The notes under the pieces are model-generated. The model searched no databases, was not told the DNA's origin, and was given only the letters and a program-made list of their open reading frames with translations. This document shows, piece by piece, positions 26,562 to 34,882 of a stretch of DNA of 64,000 nucleotides (within the stretch, counting starts at the first letter, position 1; each line of letters starts with the position of its first letter). Origin of the DNA: JANMDN01 sp031376285 (GTDB lineage: Bacteria > Actinomycetota > Thermoleophilia > Miltoncostaeales > Miltoncostaeaceae). The position numbers and the translations under genes are program-made. The DNA lies in contig JANMDN010000002.1 in NCBI GenBank assembly GCA_031376285.1, positions 1 to 64,000 on the forward strand, given 5' to 3'.

Positions 26562-27362
26562 CTACGAACCGGCAGGCGGGTCTTGGTTGAACCACTTGCG
26601 GTAGATCGTGGCGTAGGTGCCGTCTTGTTTGATCGTGGCGAGTCCCTCGTTGAAGAGGTCCCGCAGGGAGGTGTTTCCCTTCGGGAAGGCGAAGCCGTAG
26701 CTCTCCTTGGTGTCGATCTGAGTCACAACCTCGAGTTCCGGCTTTGCCTTTGTCGCATAGGCCGAGATCGGGAAATCGTTCACGACCGCATCGACGCGAT
26801 CCGTGCTCAGCGCAAGAAACGCATCGTCGATGATCTCGTACTGCTTCAGCGTGGCGTCCTTGACCTTGCCCGCAAGGGTGGCGCCGGTCGTCCCACGTTG
26901 GACGCCGATTTTCTTGCCGACGAGGTCGGCCTCGGTCTTGATGGAGCTGCCCTTCTTGACCATGATCGACTGGTTGGCCAGGAAGTAGGGGTCGCTGAAG
27001 GCGACGGTCTTCGCGCGCTCAACCGTGATCGTGATCGACGAGGCCGCCATGTCGAAGCGGGCCTGCTCGATGTCGAGCAGGATCGTGTCGAACTTGCGCT
27101 TCACAAAGGTGACGTCGGTCGTGCCGAAGGTTGCGGCGACGGCCTTGACCACATCAACGTCGAAGCCTTTGACCTCCGTCGAGCCCGCCTCGGTGAACTC
27201 GAAGGGCGCATACGGAATGTCGCTTGCGACTTTAATCGACGTCGGAGCGACTCCGGACGAGCCGGACGTGGCCTTGGGGGTGTCACTCCCACCGCATCCG
27301 GCCGCGACGAGGCCAATGCTGAAAACGGCGGAGGCGAGGAGGGCGAAGGTGGACTTGCGCAT
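26562..27362 (-). CDS. Polar amino acid ABC transporter, substrate-binding lipoprotein
   Basis: 266 residues with a lipoprotein signal: MRKSTFALLASAVFSIG followed by lipobox LVAAGC, lipid-modified at about Cys23. The mature SBP_bac_3 domain shows IPYAPFEF, VKGFDVDVVKAVA, FDTILLDIEQARFDM, KTVAFSDPYF and GVQRGTTGA, all typical of amino-acid binding proteins. First gene of the operon binding protein-permease-ATPase-LOG. The 61 bases up to the opposing GNAT gene must hold its promoter. Confidence 0.93.
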   Translation of the reverse strand: MRKSTFALLASAVFSIGLVAAGCGGSDTPKATSGSSGVAPTSIKVASDIPYAPFEFTEAGSTEVKGFDVDVVKAVAATFGTTDVTFVKRKFDTILLDIEQARFDMAASSITITVERAKTVAFSDPYFLANQSIMVKKGSSIKTEADLVGKKIGVQRGTTGATLAGKVKDATLKQYEIIDDAFLALSTDRVDAVVNDFPISAYATKAKPELEVVTQIDTKESYGFAFPKGNTSLRDLFNEGLATIKQDGTYATIYRKWFNQDPPAGS

Positions 27363-27423
27363 TGCGGTCTCCCTGGAGAATCGGCGGATCCGCGACCACC
27401 CTAACCGCTGACAGACCGCGTTG

Positions 27424-27855
27424 TTACGCGCCCCTCGTGCGAATGAAGCCCGTAAGGCCGTAGGCGCTTACGGGTACGAGGCCCATTCGACGATAGAACC
27501 CCTCCGCGCCGCGTTCGGCGATGAGCACCTGATGGTGGAACGTCTGCATCGGGTAGTGGTCGAGCACCTCGCCAAGGAGGCGGGCGCCGATGCCGCGGCG
27601 CTGGCGCTCGGGAAGGACGAGGATGTCGGCGATGTACACCGCAAACGCCCCGTCGGACATCGTGCGAACGAAGCCGACCACCCGGTCACCTTCGAGGGCC
27701 ACAACGGCGAAGTCAGCCCGTTCGACGGCGGTTCGAAGGAGGTCGGGGCGCGCCGCGTGCGACCAGTCATTCGCGCGGTAGACCTGCACGATTCCAGCAA
27801 AGTGCTCGTCGACGCGAACCGGCTCGTAGGTGGTCGTCGGACGCAGCGTGGTCAT
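27424..27855 (-). CDS. GNAT family N-acetyltransferase
   Basis: 143-residue acetyltransferase. The acetyl-CoA motif reads VLPERQRRGIGARLLGEVLDH, with R/QxxGxG intact, preceded by strands VVALEGDRVVGFVRT and AVYIADILV, and followed by GAEGFYRRMGLVPVSAYGLTGF. ATG 27855 chosen because family similarity begins there; the open frame continues as an antisense shadow of leuS. Divergent from leuS with 60 bases between the starts. Substrate unknown. Confidence 0.88.
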   Translation of the reverse strand: MTTLRPTTTYEPVRVDEHFAGIVQVYRANDWSHAARPDLLRTAVERADFAVVALEGDRVVGFVRTMSDGAFAVYIADILVLPERQRRGIGARLLGEVLDHYPMQTFHHQVLIAERGAEGFYRRMGLVPVSAYGLTGFIRTRGA

Positions 27856-27879
27856 GGAATCCGCTGCAATGGGCGCGGA

Positions 27880-27885
27880 TATACT
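27880..27885 (+). promoter_or_regulatory. Possible -10 element of leuS
   Basis: TATACT ten bases before an in-frame ATG at 27895. No good -35 hexamer at the expected spacing. If used, the leuS transcript would have a leader of only a few bases or none. Confidence 0.35.
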
Positions 27886-27915
27886 CCGCCGCCGATGTGC
27901 CCAAGCCCGCCCACC

Positions 27916-30435
27916 ATGCCTGAACGGTACGACCCTGAGCGCGTCGAAGCCAAGTGGCAGGCCGTTTGGGAGCGCGAGCGAGCCTTTGTTAGCGAGCCGA
28001 TCTCGCGCGACGGCGTCGCCGCACAGGTCCCTGAAAGCCCGAAGGCGTACGTGTTGGAGATGCTTCCGTACCCCTCCGGAGAGATTCACATGGGGCACGT
28101 GAAGAACTACACGATGGGCGACGTCATTGCCCACGTCCGGCGCCGCCAAGGCTTCCGTGTCCTGCATCCGATGGGCTACGACGCGTTCGGCCTCCCGGCC
28201 GAGAACGCCGCGATCCGCACCGGGGAAGCCCCGGGTGTTGTGACCCGACGAAATATCGATCGGATTCGAACCCAGATCAAGCGGATGGGTTGGGCGCTCG
28301 ACTGGGACACCGAGATCTCGACGTGCGAGCCTGACTACTACCGCTGGACCCAGTGGCTCTTCCTTCGCATGTTCGAGAAAGGCCTTGCCGAGCAGCGCGA
28401 CGCGGCCGTCAACTGGTGCCCCCAAGACCAAACCGTTCTCGCAAATGAGCAGGTCCACGAGGGGCGCTGCGAGCGCTGCGGGGCCCAGGTCGAGCTGCGC
28501 CAACTGCGACAGTGGTTTCTTCGGATCACCGACTACGCGCAGGCACTGCTCGACGACATGAGCCTTCTCGAGGACTGGCCCGACCGCGTCATCACGATGC
28601 AGCGCAACTGGATCGGACGATCCGAGGGTGCGCGCGTGCGCTTCACCGTCGACGGGTCGGGTGAGGATCTCTGGGTTTTCACGACCCGGCCGGACACGCT
28701 CTTTGGCGCAACGTTCTTCCTGCTCGCCCCTGAGCACCCGGCGGTCGGACGGCTCGTCGAGGGGCGGCCAGAGTGCGAGGAGGTCATGGACTATGTCGCT
28801 CGTGCGGCTCGGGCCGACATGGCCGAGCGCGGAGCGGTCGACAAGCCGAAGACGGGGGTCTTCACCGGGCGCTACGTGACGAACCCGGTGAACGGCGAGG
28901 CGATTGCGATCTGGATCGCCGACTACGTGCTGATGGACTACGGCACGGGCGCGATCATGGCGGTGCCCGGTCACGACGAGCGGGACTTCGCGTTTGCGAG
29001 GGCGTTTAGCTTGCCGATCGTGCGGGTGATCGCAGGCGACGGGGAGGACGCTCAAACGCCCCTTGATGAGGCGTACTCCGGCCCCGGCACCCTCGTCAAC
29101 TCCCAGTTCCTCGACACGATGACGGTCGCCGACGCCAAGAAGGCGATGGCGGACTGGCTCTCGGGGCGCGACCTCGGCGAGGCCACAATCGGGTACCGGA
29201 TTCGCGACTGGCTGATCTCGCGCCAGCGCTACTGGGGCTGCCCGATCCCGATCGTCCACTGCGCCGACTGCGGCGTTGTGCCCGTGCCAGACGACCAGCT
29301 CCCCGTCTTGCTTCCAGAGGTCGATGACTACACACCCCGCGGCAAGAGCCCAATCGCGGCCAACCGGGCGTTTGTCGAGACCACCTGCCCGCGGTGCGGC
29401 GGCCCTGCGAAGCGCGAGACCGACACGATGGACACGTTCGTCGACTCATCGTGGTACTTCCTGCGCTACACCGCACCGGGCCTGTCGAGCGCCCCGTTCG
29501 AGCGCGAGGTCCTCGATGCGTGGATGCCAGTCGACCAGTACATCGGTGGTGTCGAGCACGCCGTGCTCCACCTCCTCTACGCGCGCTTTTTCACCAAGGT
29601 CCTGAACGACCTCGGCCTGCTCTCGACTCGCGAGCCGTTCAACCGACTGTTCACACAAGGGATGATCACCCTCGGCGGCACGAAGATGTCCAAGAGTAAA
29701 GGCAACACCGTCGCCCCGGACGCGATCGTCGAGCGTCTCGGCGCCGACGCCCTGCGCCTATACATCTTGTTTCTCGGGCCCCCCGCCGACGACGCCGACT
29801 GGAACGACTCCGGTGTCGATGGCCAGCGTCGCTTCCTTGATCGGGCGTGGCGAGTGGTTCGGGCCGCCGCTGCGGCCCCGGCCGGGCCGCTCCCGAGCCT
29901 TGCCGAACTGCGCGCCGACCCCCCTGCCCTCGAGCTTGCCCGGCGGACTGAGCAGACGATCGCGAAGGTCGCGGGCGACATCGACCGGTTCAGCTTCCAC
30001 ACCGCGATCTCTGCGATCCAGGAGCTCGTGAACCTCGCCACCAAAGGCGTCGCGGAAGGCGCGCTCGGTGGAGCGCATGGGCCTGCTGCCCTCGCGCACG
30101 CCGCCCGGACACTGGCGTCGCTTCTCTTCGTCTTCGCCCCGCACGCCGCAAGCGAATGTTGGGAGGCGCTCGGCGGTGATCGGCTGTGGGTCGAGCCATG
30201 GCCGGCCGCCGCGCCGGAGTTCTTGGAACGCGAGCACGTCACGATCGTGGTGCAGGTCGGCGGCAAGGTGCGTGACCGGATCGAGGTTGCGCCGGGAATG
30301 TCTGAGGCCGACCTCGAGGCCCTTGCGCTCTCCCAGGAGCGGGTCCGGGCGGCCATCGGTGAGCGCCAAGTCGCGCGGGTCATCGTGGTCCCGGACCGCT
30401 TGGTCAACATCGTGCTCGGCGGCGCAAAGGCGTAA
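27916..30435 (+). CDS. leuS: Leucine-tRNA ligase
   Basis: Class I aminoacyl-tRNA synthetase of 839 residues from ATG 27916 (MPERYDPERVEAKWQ); ATG 27895 is a possible alternative. The HIGH-like motif is PYPSGEIHMGH, followed by the large CP1 editing domain (VFTTRPDTLFGATF, VPGHDERDF), a zinc-like cysteine set (CPRCGGPAKRET), MPVDQYIGGVEHAVLHLLYARF, and the KMSKS loop GTKMSKSKGN. The C-terminal anticodon-binding and leucyl-specific domain is complete (VVQVGGKVRDRIEV). No T-box leader is visible. comEA follows after 57 bases. Confidence 0.97.
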   Translation: MPERYDPERVEAKWQAVWERERAFVSEPISRDGVAAQVPESPKAYVLEMLPYPSGEIHMGHVKNYTMGDVIAHVRRRQGFRVLHPMGYDAFGLPAENAAIRTGEAPGVVTRRNIDRIRTQIKRMGWALDWDTEISTCEPDYYRWTQWLFLRMFEKGLAEQRDAAVNWCPQDQTVLANEQVHEGRCERCGAQVELRQLRQWFLRITDYAQALLDDMSLLEDWPDRVITMQRNWIGRSEGARVRFTVDGSGEDLWVFTTRPDTLFGATFFLLAPEHPAVGRLVEGRPECEEVMDYVARAARADMAERGAVDKPKTGVFTGRYVTNPVNGEAIAIWIADYVLMDYGTGAIMAVPGHDERDFAFARAFSLPIVRVIAGDGEDAQTPLDEAYSGPGTLVNSQFLDTMTVADAKKAMADWLSGRDLGEATIGYRIRDWLISRQRYWGCPIPIVHCADCGVVPVPDDQLPVLLPEVDDYTPRGKSPIAANRAFVETTCPRCGGPAKRETDTMDTFVDSSWYFLRYTAPGLSSAPFEREVLDAWMPVDQYIGGVEHAVLHLLYARFFTKVLNDLGLLSTREPFNRLFTQGMITLGGTKMSKSKGNTVAPDAIVERLGADALRLYILFLGPPADDADWNDSGVDGQRRFLDRAWRVVRAAAAAPAGPLPSLAELRADPPALELARRTEQTIAKVAGDIDRFSFHTAISAIQELVNLATKGVAEGALGGAHGPAALAHAARTLASLLFVFAPHAASECWEALGGDRLWVEPWPAAAPEFLEREHVTIVVQVGGKVRDRIEVAPGMSEADLEALALSQERVRAAIGERQVARVIVVPDRLVNIVLGGAKA

Positions 30436-30492
30436 CACTGGCGGCGCACAACGGTGCGCCATTTGGCACACCTTTGTGCGTAGCGTCGTCCC

Positions 30493-31083
30493 ATGGCTGA
30501 CGAGGGACTCACCGCATGGCTTCGCCGGTCGGGCTGGGCGGTGGTTGCCGCCGCGTGCGTTCTCGCGATGCTCGCGTGGCGGACCCTTCGGTCGAACGAC
30601 TCCCGGCAGCCGAGCCGGCCCGCGGCGGTCGCGCGCGTCTCGACCCAGCAGGCGAAGGCGTACGTCGTCTACGTCACCGGAGAGGTCCGGCGGCCGGGCG
30701 TCTATGAAATGGGTGGCGACACGCGCGTCATCCAAGCGCTCCGTCGCGCGGGTGGCCCGACCAAGAAGGCAGACCTCACCTCGATCAACCTCGCCGCGCC
30801 GATCAGCGACGGCCAGCAGATCATCGTCAACGCGAAGGTGACGGTGAGCCCTGGCGGCGCGTCCGCTGCCTCGGGGTCCGGCGCCACTCGCGGGCCCGTG
30901 AGTCTTGCAAGCGCGACCGTCGACGACCTCGAAGCGCTCGACGGAATCGGACCGGCGCTTGCGGCCCGCATCGTCGCCTTTCGCACCGAGCACGGCGGCT
31001 TTCAGTCGATCGACCAGCTTCTGGACGTTCCGGGGATCGGTGACGGCCGGCTCGCCGCGATTCGCGGCTCCCTCGTTCCGTGA
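30493..31083 (+). CDS. comEA: ComEA-type DNA-binding competence protein
   Basis: 196 residues: one N-terminal membrane anchor (about 12-30, WAVVAAACVLAMLAW), an SLBB domain (about 56-115, VVYVTGEVRRPGVYEM) and two C-terminal helix-hairpin-helix motifs (LDGIGPALAARIVAFR, VPGIGDGRLAAI) that bind double-stranded DNA. It is the membrane receptor for transforming DNA. Its stop overlaps the comEC start, the usual pair. No pilus or other com genes occur in the window. Confidence 0.93.
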   Translation: MADEGLTAWLRRSGWAVVAAACVLAMLAWRTLRSNDSRQPSRPAAVARVSTQQAKAYVVYVTGEVRRPGVYEMGGDTRVIQALRRAGGPTKKADLTSINLAAPISDGQQIIVNAKVTVSPGGASAASGSGATRGPVSLASATVDDLEALDGIGPALAARIVAFRTEHGGFQSIDQLLDVPGIGDGRLAAIRGSLVP

Positions 31084-33422
31084 TCTCGGGGGCGCCCCGA
31101 TGGCCTCGGGCCCCGTGGACGGTCAGGAGTGTTCCGTCGGCGCTCGTTGGCGCCCTCATCGTCGGCGTCCTCAGCTCCGGTAAACCGGCCTGGGTGACGG
31201 CGCTCGTCGTCAGCGGGGCGTGTGTGGCGGGCGTCGTCGGGGCTCGCTCGGGTCGACCGGCTCGCTCCGGGGCGCTCCTGCTCGCTGCGCTGCTCGTCGT
31301 GAGCGGCCAGATCTGGGGCGGAGCACGCCAATCGGCAAACCACGGCCAGTCGGTCACCAACACCACCACCGTGGAAGGTCGCGTCGTGGTCGACCGACCG
31401 CCCGAACGCACGAAGCGCGGCGGCTGGCAGGCGGTGCTGCGCGCCGAAGGGCTCCCCGGCGCGGTTCGCGGTCTGCGGATTCTTGGCGACCTGCCAGCTG
31501 CGGCAGGCGCCGCGCTCCGCGGAGGTGAGCGACTCCTCGTACGAGGTCGCCTCTCTCCGCCCGCGGGCCGAAACGCGCCGGGTTGGTGGCGCGCACACCT
31601 CGACCGGATCGGGATCGGTGCCCGTCTGAGCGTCGGCGAGTTTCGCGTGGTGGGGAGGCGGGGTGGCCTCGTCGGGGCCCGAGACCAGTGGCGCGCAACG
31701 GTGCGCCAGGCGGCGGGCGCCGGCCTGCGCGGTGATGAGCGCGCCCTTGTTCGTGGCATCACGATCGGGGCGGTGGACGAACTTTCCGAAGAGTCCGCAA
31801 GCGCGCTCCGAGCGGCAGGCCTGTGGCACCTTGTCGCGGTCTCCGGGCAGAACGTCGCGATCGTCGGCCTCGCGGTTATGTGGCTGACGAGGCGCCTGGG
31901 GAGCAGTCGCCGCGCGGCGATTGGCGTGGCGATCGCGGCGATTTGCCTCTATTGCCTCGCATGTTCGGGAGGGGCGTCGGTCACGCGCGCTGGTGTCATG
32001 GGAGTCGTCGCGATGGTTGCGCTCGCACGGGGGAGTGGGTCGGTTGGATGGCATTCATTGCTCGTCGGCCTGGCGGCGCTCCTGTGTTGGAACCCGAGCG
32101 CGATCGGAGATCCGGGGCTCCAACTCTCGTTTGCGGCCGTCGTCGGCCTGATGGGTCTCTCACCGATCACGTGCTGGTACCTGCGCGGCTGGGCCCCGGG
32201 CTGGTTGGCTGAGCTCCTCGGCATCAGCATCGCCGCGGGGCTCTGCACGGCGCCGGTCCTCGCCTGGCACTTCGGACAGCTTTCACTCGTTGGCTTGGCG
32301 CTGAACCTCCTGGCGGTCCCACTGTCCGCTCCGATCCTTGTCTTGGGACTCCTCGGGGTTGCCGTGAGCCCGGTATCGACGGTGTTGGCCGAAGCGCTCG
32401 CCGCCCTCGCGGGCCTCGGAGCCCAACTCATGATCTGGGTCGCGGGGGTCGGTGCGTCTCTTCCCGGTGCGACCGCGACCGTCTCACGGGCCTGGGTGGG
32501 GCCGCTCGTGGCGCTCGCCGCTCTGCCCGTCGGGGTCGCGTGGTGCCTTGCCAGACCGCCGCGGCCGGTTCGCCGCGAGTCCGGGCGGCGGACGGCTCCC
32601 ATCGCCGCCGCAACGATCCTGGTCACGCTCGTCCTCACGTGGCCCCGGCACCGGTCGACGCCGTGGCCGGTCGCGCCTACCATTCGGGTGCTCGAGGTCG
32701 GTCAGGGTGACGCGATCCTGATTCAGGACCCGTCCGGGGCGGCGGCGCTCGTCGACAGTGGCCCGGCCGGTGACCAGCCCGCCGCCGTGGCGGCGCTCGC
32801 GCGCTTCGGCGTGCACCACCTCGACGCCCTCGTGCTGACGCACGGTCAGGCCGACCATGCCGGTGGCGCGTCGGCGGTCCTTCGTGCCATGGGGGTCGAG
32901 ATGCTCCTCGTGCCTCCGCTGCCGGGGCCGTCCCTGAGCGTCGATGCCGCGACGGCCGCCGCGCGCAGGGGCACGACGCAGGTTCTCCGTCCGCTCGCGG
33001 GCACCTCGGTCGCCTTGGGGGCGTGGAGCCTGAGCATCCTGAGCCCGGTGAACGCCCCGCGCGCCGGAACCGATCCAAACGACGGCGCTGTGGTGATGCT
33101 CGCCGAGGCAAACGGGCGACGGGCGCTCCTCACCGCAGATGCCGAGAGCAATGTTCTCGGGGGCCTCGCGCTCCCTCGAATCGACGTTCTGAAGGTCTCG
33201 CACCACGGCTCACGCGACGACGGGCTCGAACGCCTCCTGGGTCGCATCGACCCGTCGGTGTCGGTTGTTTCCGTCGGACCCAATTCCTACGGGCATCCGG
33301 ACCCGCAAACAGTCGAGGCGCTCAGGGAGACCGGCTCCGTGTTTCGCACCGACCAGTCCGGGGATGTCACGGTCACCTTTGTCCCGGACGGCACCGTCGT
33401 CTCGACAGCCCGAGGAACGTGA
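31080..33422 (+). CDS. comEC: ComEC/Rec2 DNA-uptake channel protein
   Basis: 780 residues. An N-terminal pair of membrane helices is followed by an OB-like region (EGRVVVDRPPERT), the Competence domain with LWHLVAVSGQNVAIVG and many helices, and a C-terminal metallo-beta-lactamase domain from about residue 535 (VLEVGQGDAILIQDPSGAAALVD, LTHGQADHAGG, VLKVSHHGSRDD). The HxHxDH motif reads HGQADH, a variation often seen in ComEC. It transports single-stranded DNA across the membrane. GTG 31080 overlaps comEA by 4 bases. Confidence 0.93.
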   Translation: MISGAPRWPRAPWTVRSVPSALVGALIVGVLSSGKPAWVTALVVSGACVAGVVGARSGRPARSGALLLAALLVVSGQIWGGARQSANHGQSVTNTTTVEGRVVVDRPPERTKRGGWQAVLRAEGLPGAVRGLRILGDLPAAAGAALRGGERLLVRGRLSPPAGRNAPGWWRAHLDRIGIGARLSVGEFRVVGRRGGLVGARDQWRATVRQAAGAGLRGDERALVRGITIGAVDELSEESASALRAAGLWHLVAVSGQNVAIVGLAVMWLTRRLGSSRRAAIGVAIAAICLYCLACSGGASVTRAGVMGVVAMVALARGSGSVGWHSLLVGLAALLCWNPSAIGDPGLQLSFAAVVGLMGLSPITCWYLRGWAPGWLAELLGISIAAGLCTAPVLAWHFGQLSLVGLALNLLAVPLSAPILVLGLLGVAVSPVSTVLAEALAALAGLGAQLMIWVAGVGASLPGATATVSRAWVGPLVALAALPVGVAWCLARPPRPVRRESGRRTAPIAAATILVTLVLTWPRHRSTPWPVAPTIRVLEVGQGDAILIQDPSGAAALVDSGPAGDQPAAVAALARFGVHHLDALVLTHGQADHAGGASAVLRAMGVEMLLVPPLPGPSLSVDAATAAARRGTTQVLRPLAGTSVALGAWSLSILSPVNAPRAGTDPNDGAVVMLAEANGRRALLTADAESNVLGGLALPRIDVLKVSHHGSRDDGLERLLGRIDPSVSVVSVGPNSYGHPDPQTVEALRETGSVFRTDQSGDVTVTFVPDGTVVSTARGT

Positions 33423-33496
33423 CTCCCCGCGTTCTGCGACACCAATCACCGCTGAGCATTGATACCCGCCGAGGCGGTCAATAGCGTCCACGGGGC

Positions 33497-34555
33497 ATGA
33501 GCAGCGCGAAGCCACTCGATCCCGTCTACCTCCTTTGGGGCGAGGACCGAACCAAGATCGAGACGGCACTTTGCAGGCTCATCGCTCGCGTCGAGCGCGA
33601 GGGTGGCATGTCACCGGAGCGCTTCGTCGCCGCGGACACGGCTGCCGCTGACATCGTTGGGAGCTGTGAGTCCCTCTCGTTTGGTGGGACACGGCTCGTG
33701 ATCGTGACCGATCTCGACACCTGGAAAGCGGCCGATGCCGAACCGGTCGTCGACTACCTGGCCTCACCGAACCCCTCGACCTGCCTCGCGCTCGTTGGGG
33801 CGAAGAACCCCCCCCAACGTCTCACGCAGGCCGTTCAAGGCTCCGGGTCGGTGCTCCACTACGGCATGCCAGTCAAGGCGAGTCGGGCCGAGCAACGCCG
33901 ATGGTTCGTCTCGCATCTGTTGTCCGAGGTCAAGGCGGCCGGTGGGAGCATCGCCGAGCGGACCGCGGGCGAGATCGTCGACCGATTGGGTGGTGTGACC
34001 GACGACACCCGCACGTGGCTTGCCCCAGCGCTGACCACTGAGGCGGTCAAGCTCGCCGCCTACTGTGGCCGCGAGCCGATCGATCCCGCGGCGGTCGCGG
34101 CGCTTGTCGTCGCCCACCCCGACGCACCGGCCTACGAGCTGACCGACGCGCTCGCACGGGGCGATCGGGCCGCGACGTATCAAACCCTCGCCAACGCAGC
34201 CGACCAGCAGGACTCGCGCTCGGGCGCCGCCGCACTCCAATGGTCGGCGACGCGCCACTTCCGTGGCGTCGCCGCGTGCCAGGAGATCGGACCGGCCGCA
34301 GGCACCGGGGACGTGACCCGCCTGGCGGGAATCTCCGGCTACCCGGCACAGCGGATCGTGGAGCAGGGGACGCAACTGAACCCCGGCGTGGGCGCCAGGG
34401 TGCTCGCCCGCCTTGCGCAGCTCGAACTTGACCTTCGGGTATCGAGCCTGCTTCGGCTCGGCCGCTCACGCGATGACGGCGAGCGCTTCGCCTGGGAGCG
34501 GGCCGCGGCGGACTCGATCTCCGCACGCGACTCATCTACCTCAGACTCAGACTAG
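33497..34555 (+). CDS. holA: DNA polymerase III subunit delta
   Basis: Clamp-loader delta subunit, 352 residues. It has the family opening PVYLLWGEDRTKIETAL, the strand RLVIVTDLDTW, and C-terminal collar-domain helices (RIVEQGTQLNPGVGARVLARLAQLELDLR). ATG 33497 chosen. The comEC-holA-rpsT order is typical. Its TAG stop interlocks with the TAG stop of rpsT on the opposite strand (the shared CTAG at 34552-34555). A weak hairpin (about 33458-33482) lies upstream, between comEC and holA. Confidence 0.92.
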   Translation: MSSAKPLDPVYLLWGEDRTKIETALCRLIARVEREGGMSPERFVAADTAAADIVGSCESLSFGGTRLVIVTDLDTWKAADAEPVVDYLASPNPSTCLALVGAKNPPQRLTQAVQGSGSVLHYGMPVKASRAEQRRWFVSHLLSEVKAAGGSIAERTAGEIVDRLGGVTDDTRTWLAPALTTEAVKLAAYCGREPIDPAAVAALVVAHPDAPAYELTDALARGDRAATYQTLANAADQQDSRSGAAALQWSATRHFRGVAACQEIGPAAGTGDVTRLAGISGYPAQRIVEQGTQLNPGVGARVLARLAQLELDLRVSSLLRLGRSRDDGERFAWERAAADSISARDSSTSDSD

Positions 34556-34830
34556 GCGACGGCCTCAGCAGCAGCCGACTGGGTGATGCTGGCGATGCGG
34601 GCCTTCTTGTGGGACGCGTTGTTCTTGTGGATCGCGCCACGGGCGGCGGCCCGGTCAACCAGCTTCTCGAGCGCGCGGGCGCGGTCGTCAAGCTCGGTGC
34701 GGTCATCCGATGACGCGACCTCTTCGAGACGCTTGAAGAGCGTCTTGATGCTGGAGCGGTAGCGCAGATTGTCCATCCGCTGCTTCAGCGAGCGACGGTT
34801 GCGCTTCTTCTGCTGCTTGATGTTGGCCAA
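34552..34830 (-). CDS. rpsT: 30S ribosomal protein S20
   Basis: 92-residue S20, a helical-bundle protein of the small subunit. It starts (M)ANIKQQKKRNRRSLKQR and ends with HKNNASHKKARIASI. The initiator is TTG 34830, with GGAGG eight bases upstream; no ATG fits. It is convergent with holA and divergent from murJ. Confidence 0.96.
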   Translation of the reverse strand: MANIKQQKKRNRRSLKQRMDNLRYRSSIKTLFKRLEEVASSDDRTELDDRARALEKLVDRAAARGAIHKNNASHKKARIASITQSAAAEAVA

Positions 34831-34882
34831 GCGGGATCCTCCCCCGGAATCGAACGGCTCGGTATCGTACCACCAATGGGGG

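Noticed and set aside
33423..33496. Hairpin before holA as a terminator or attenuator
   Set aside because: The stem is interrupted and lacks a T-tract; too weak to list as a feature.
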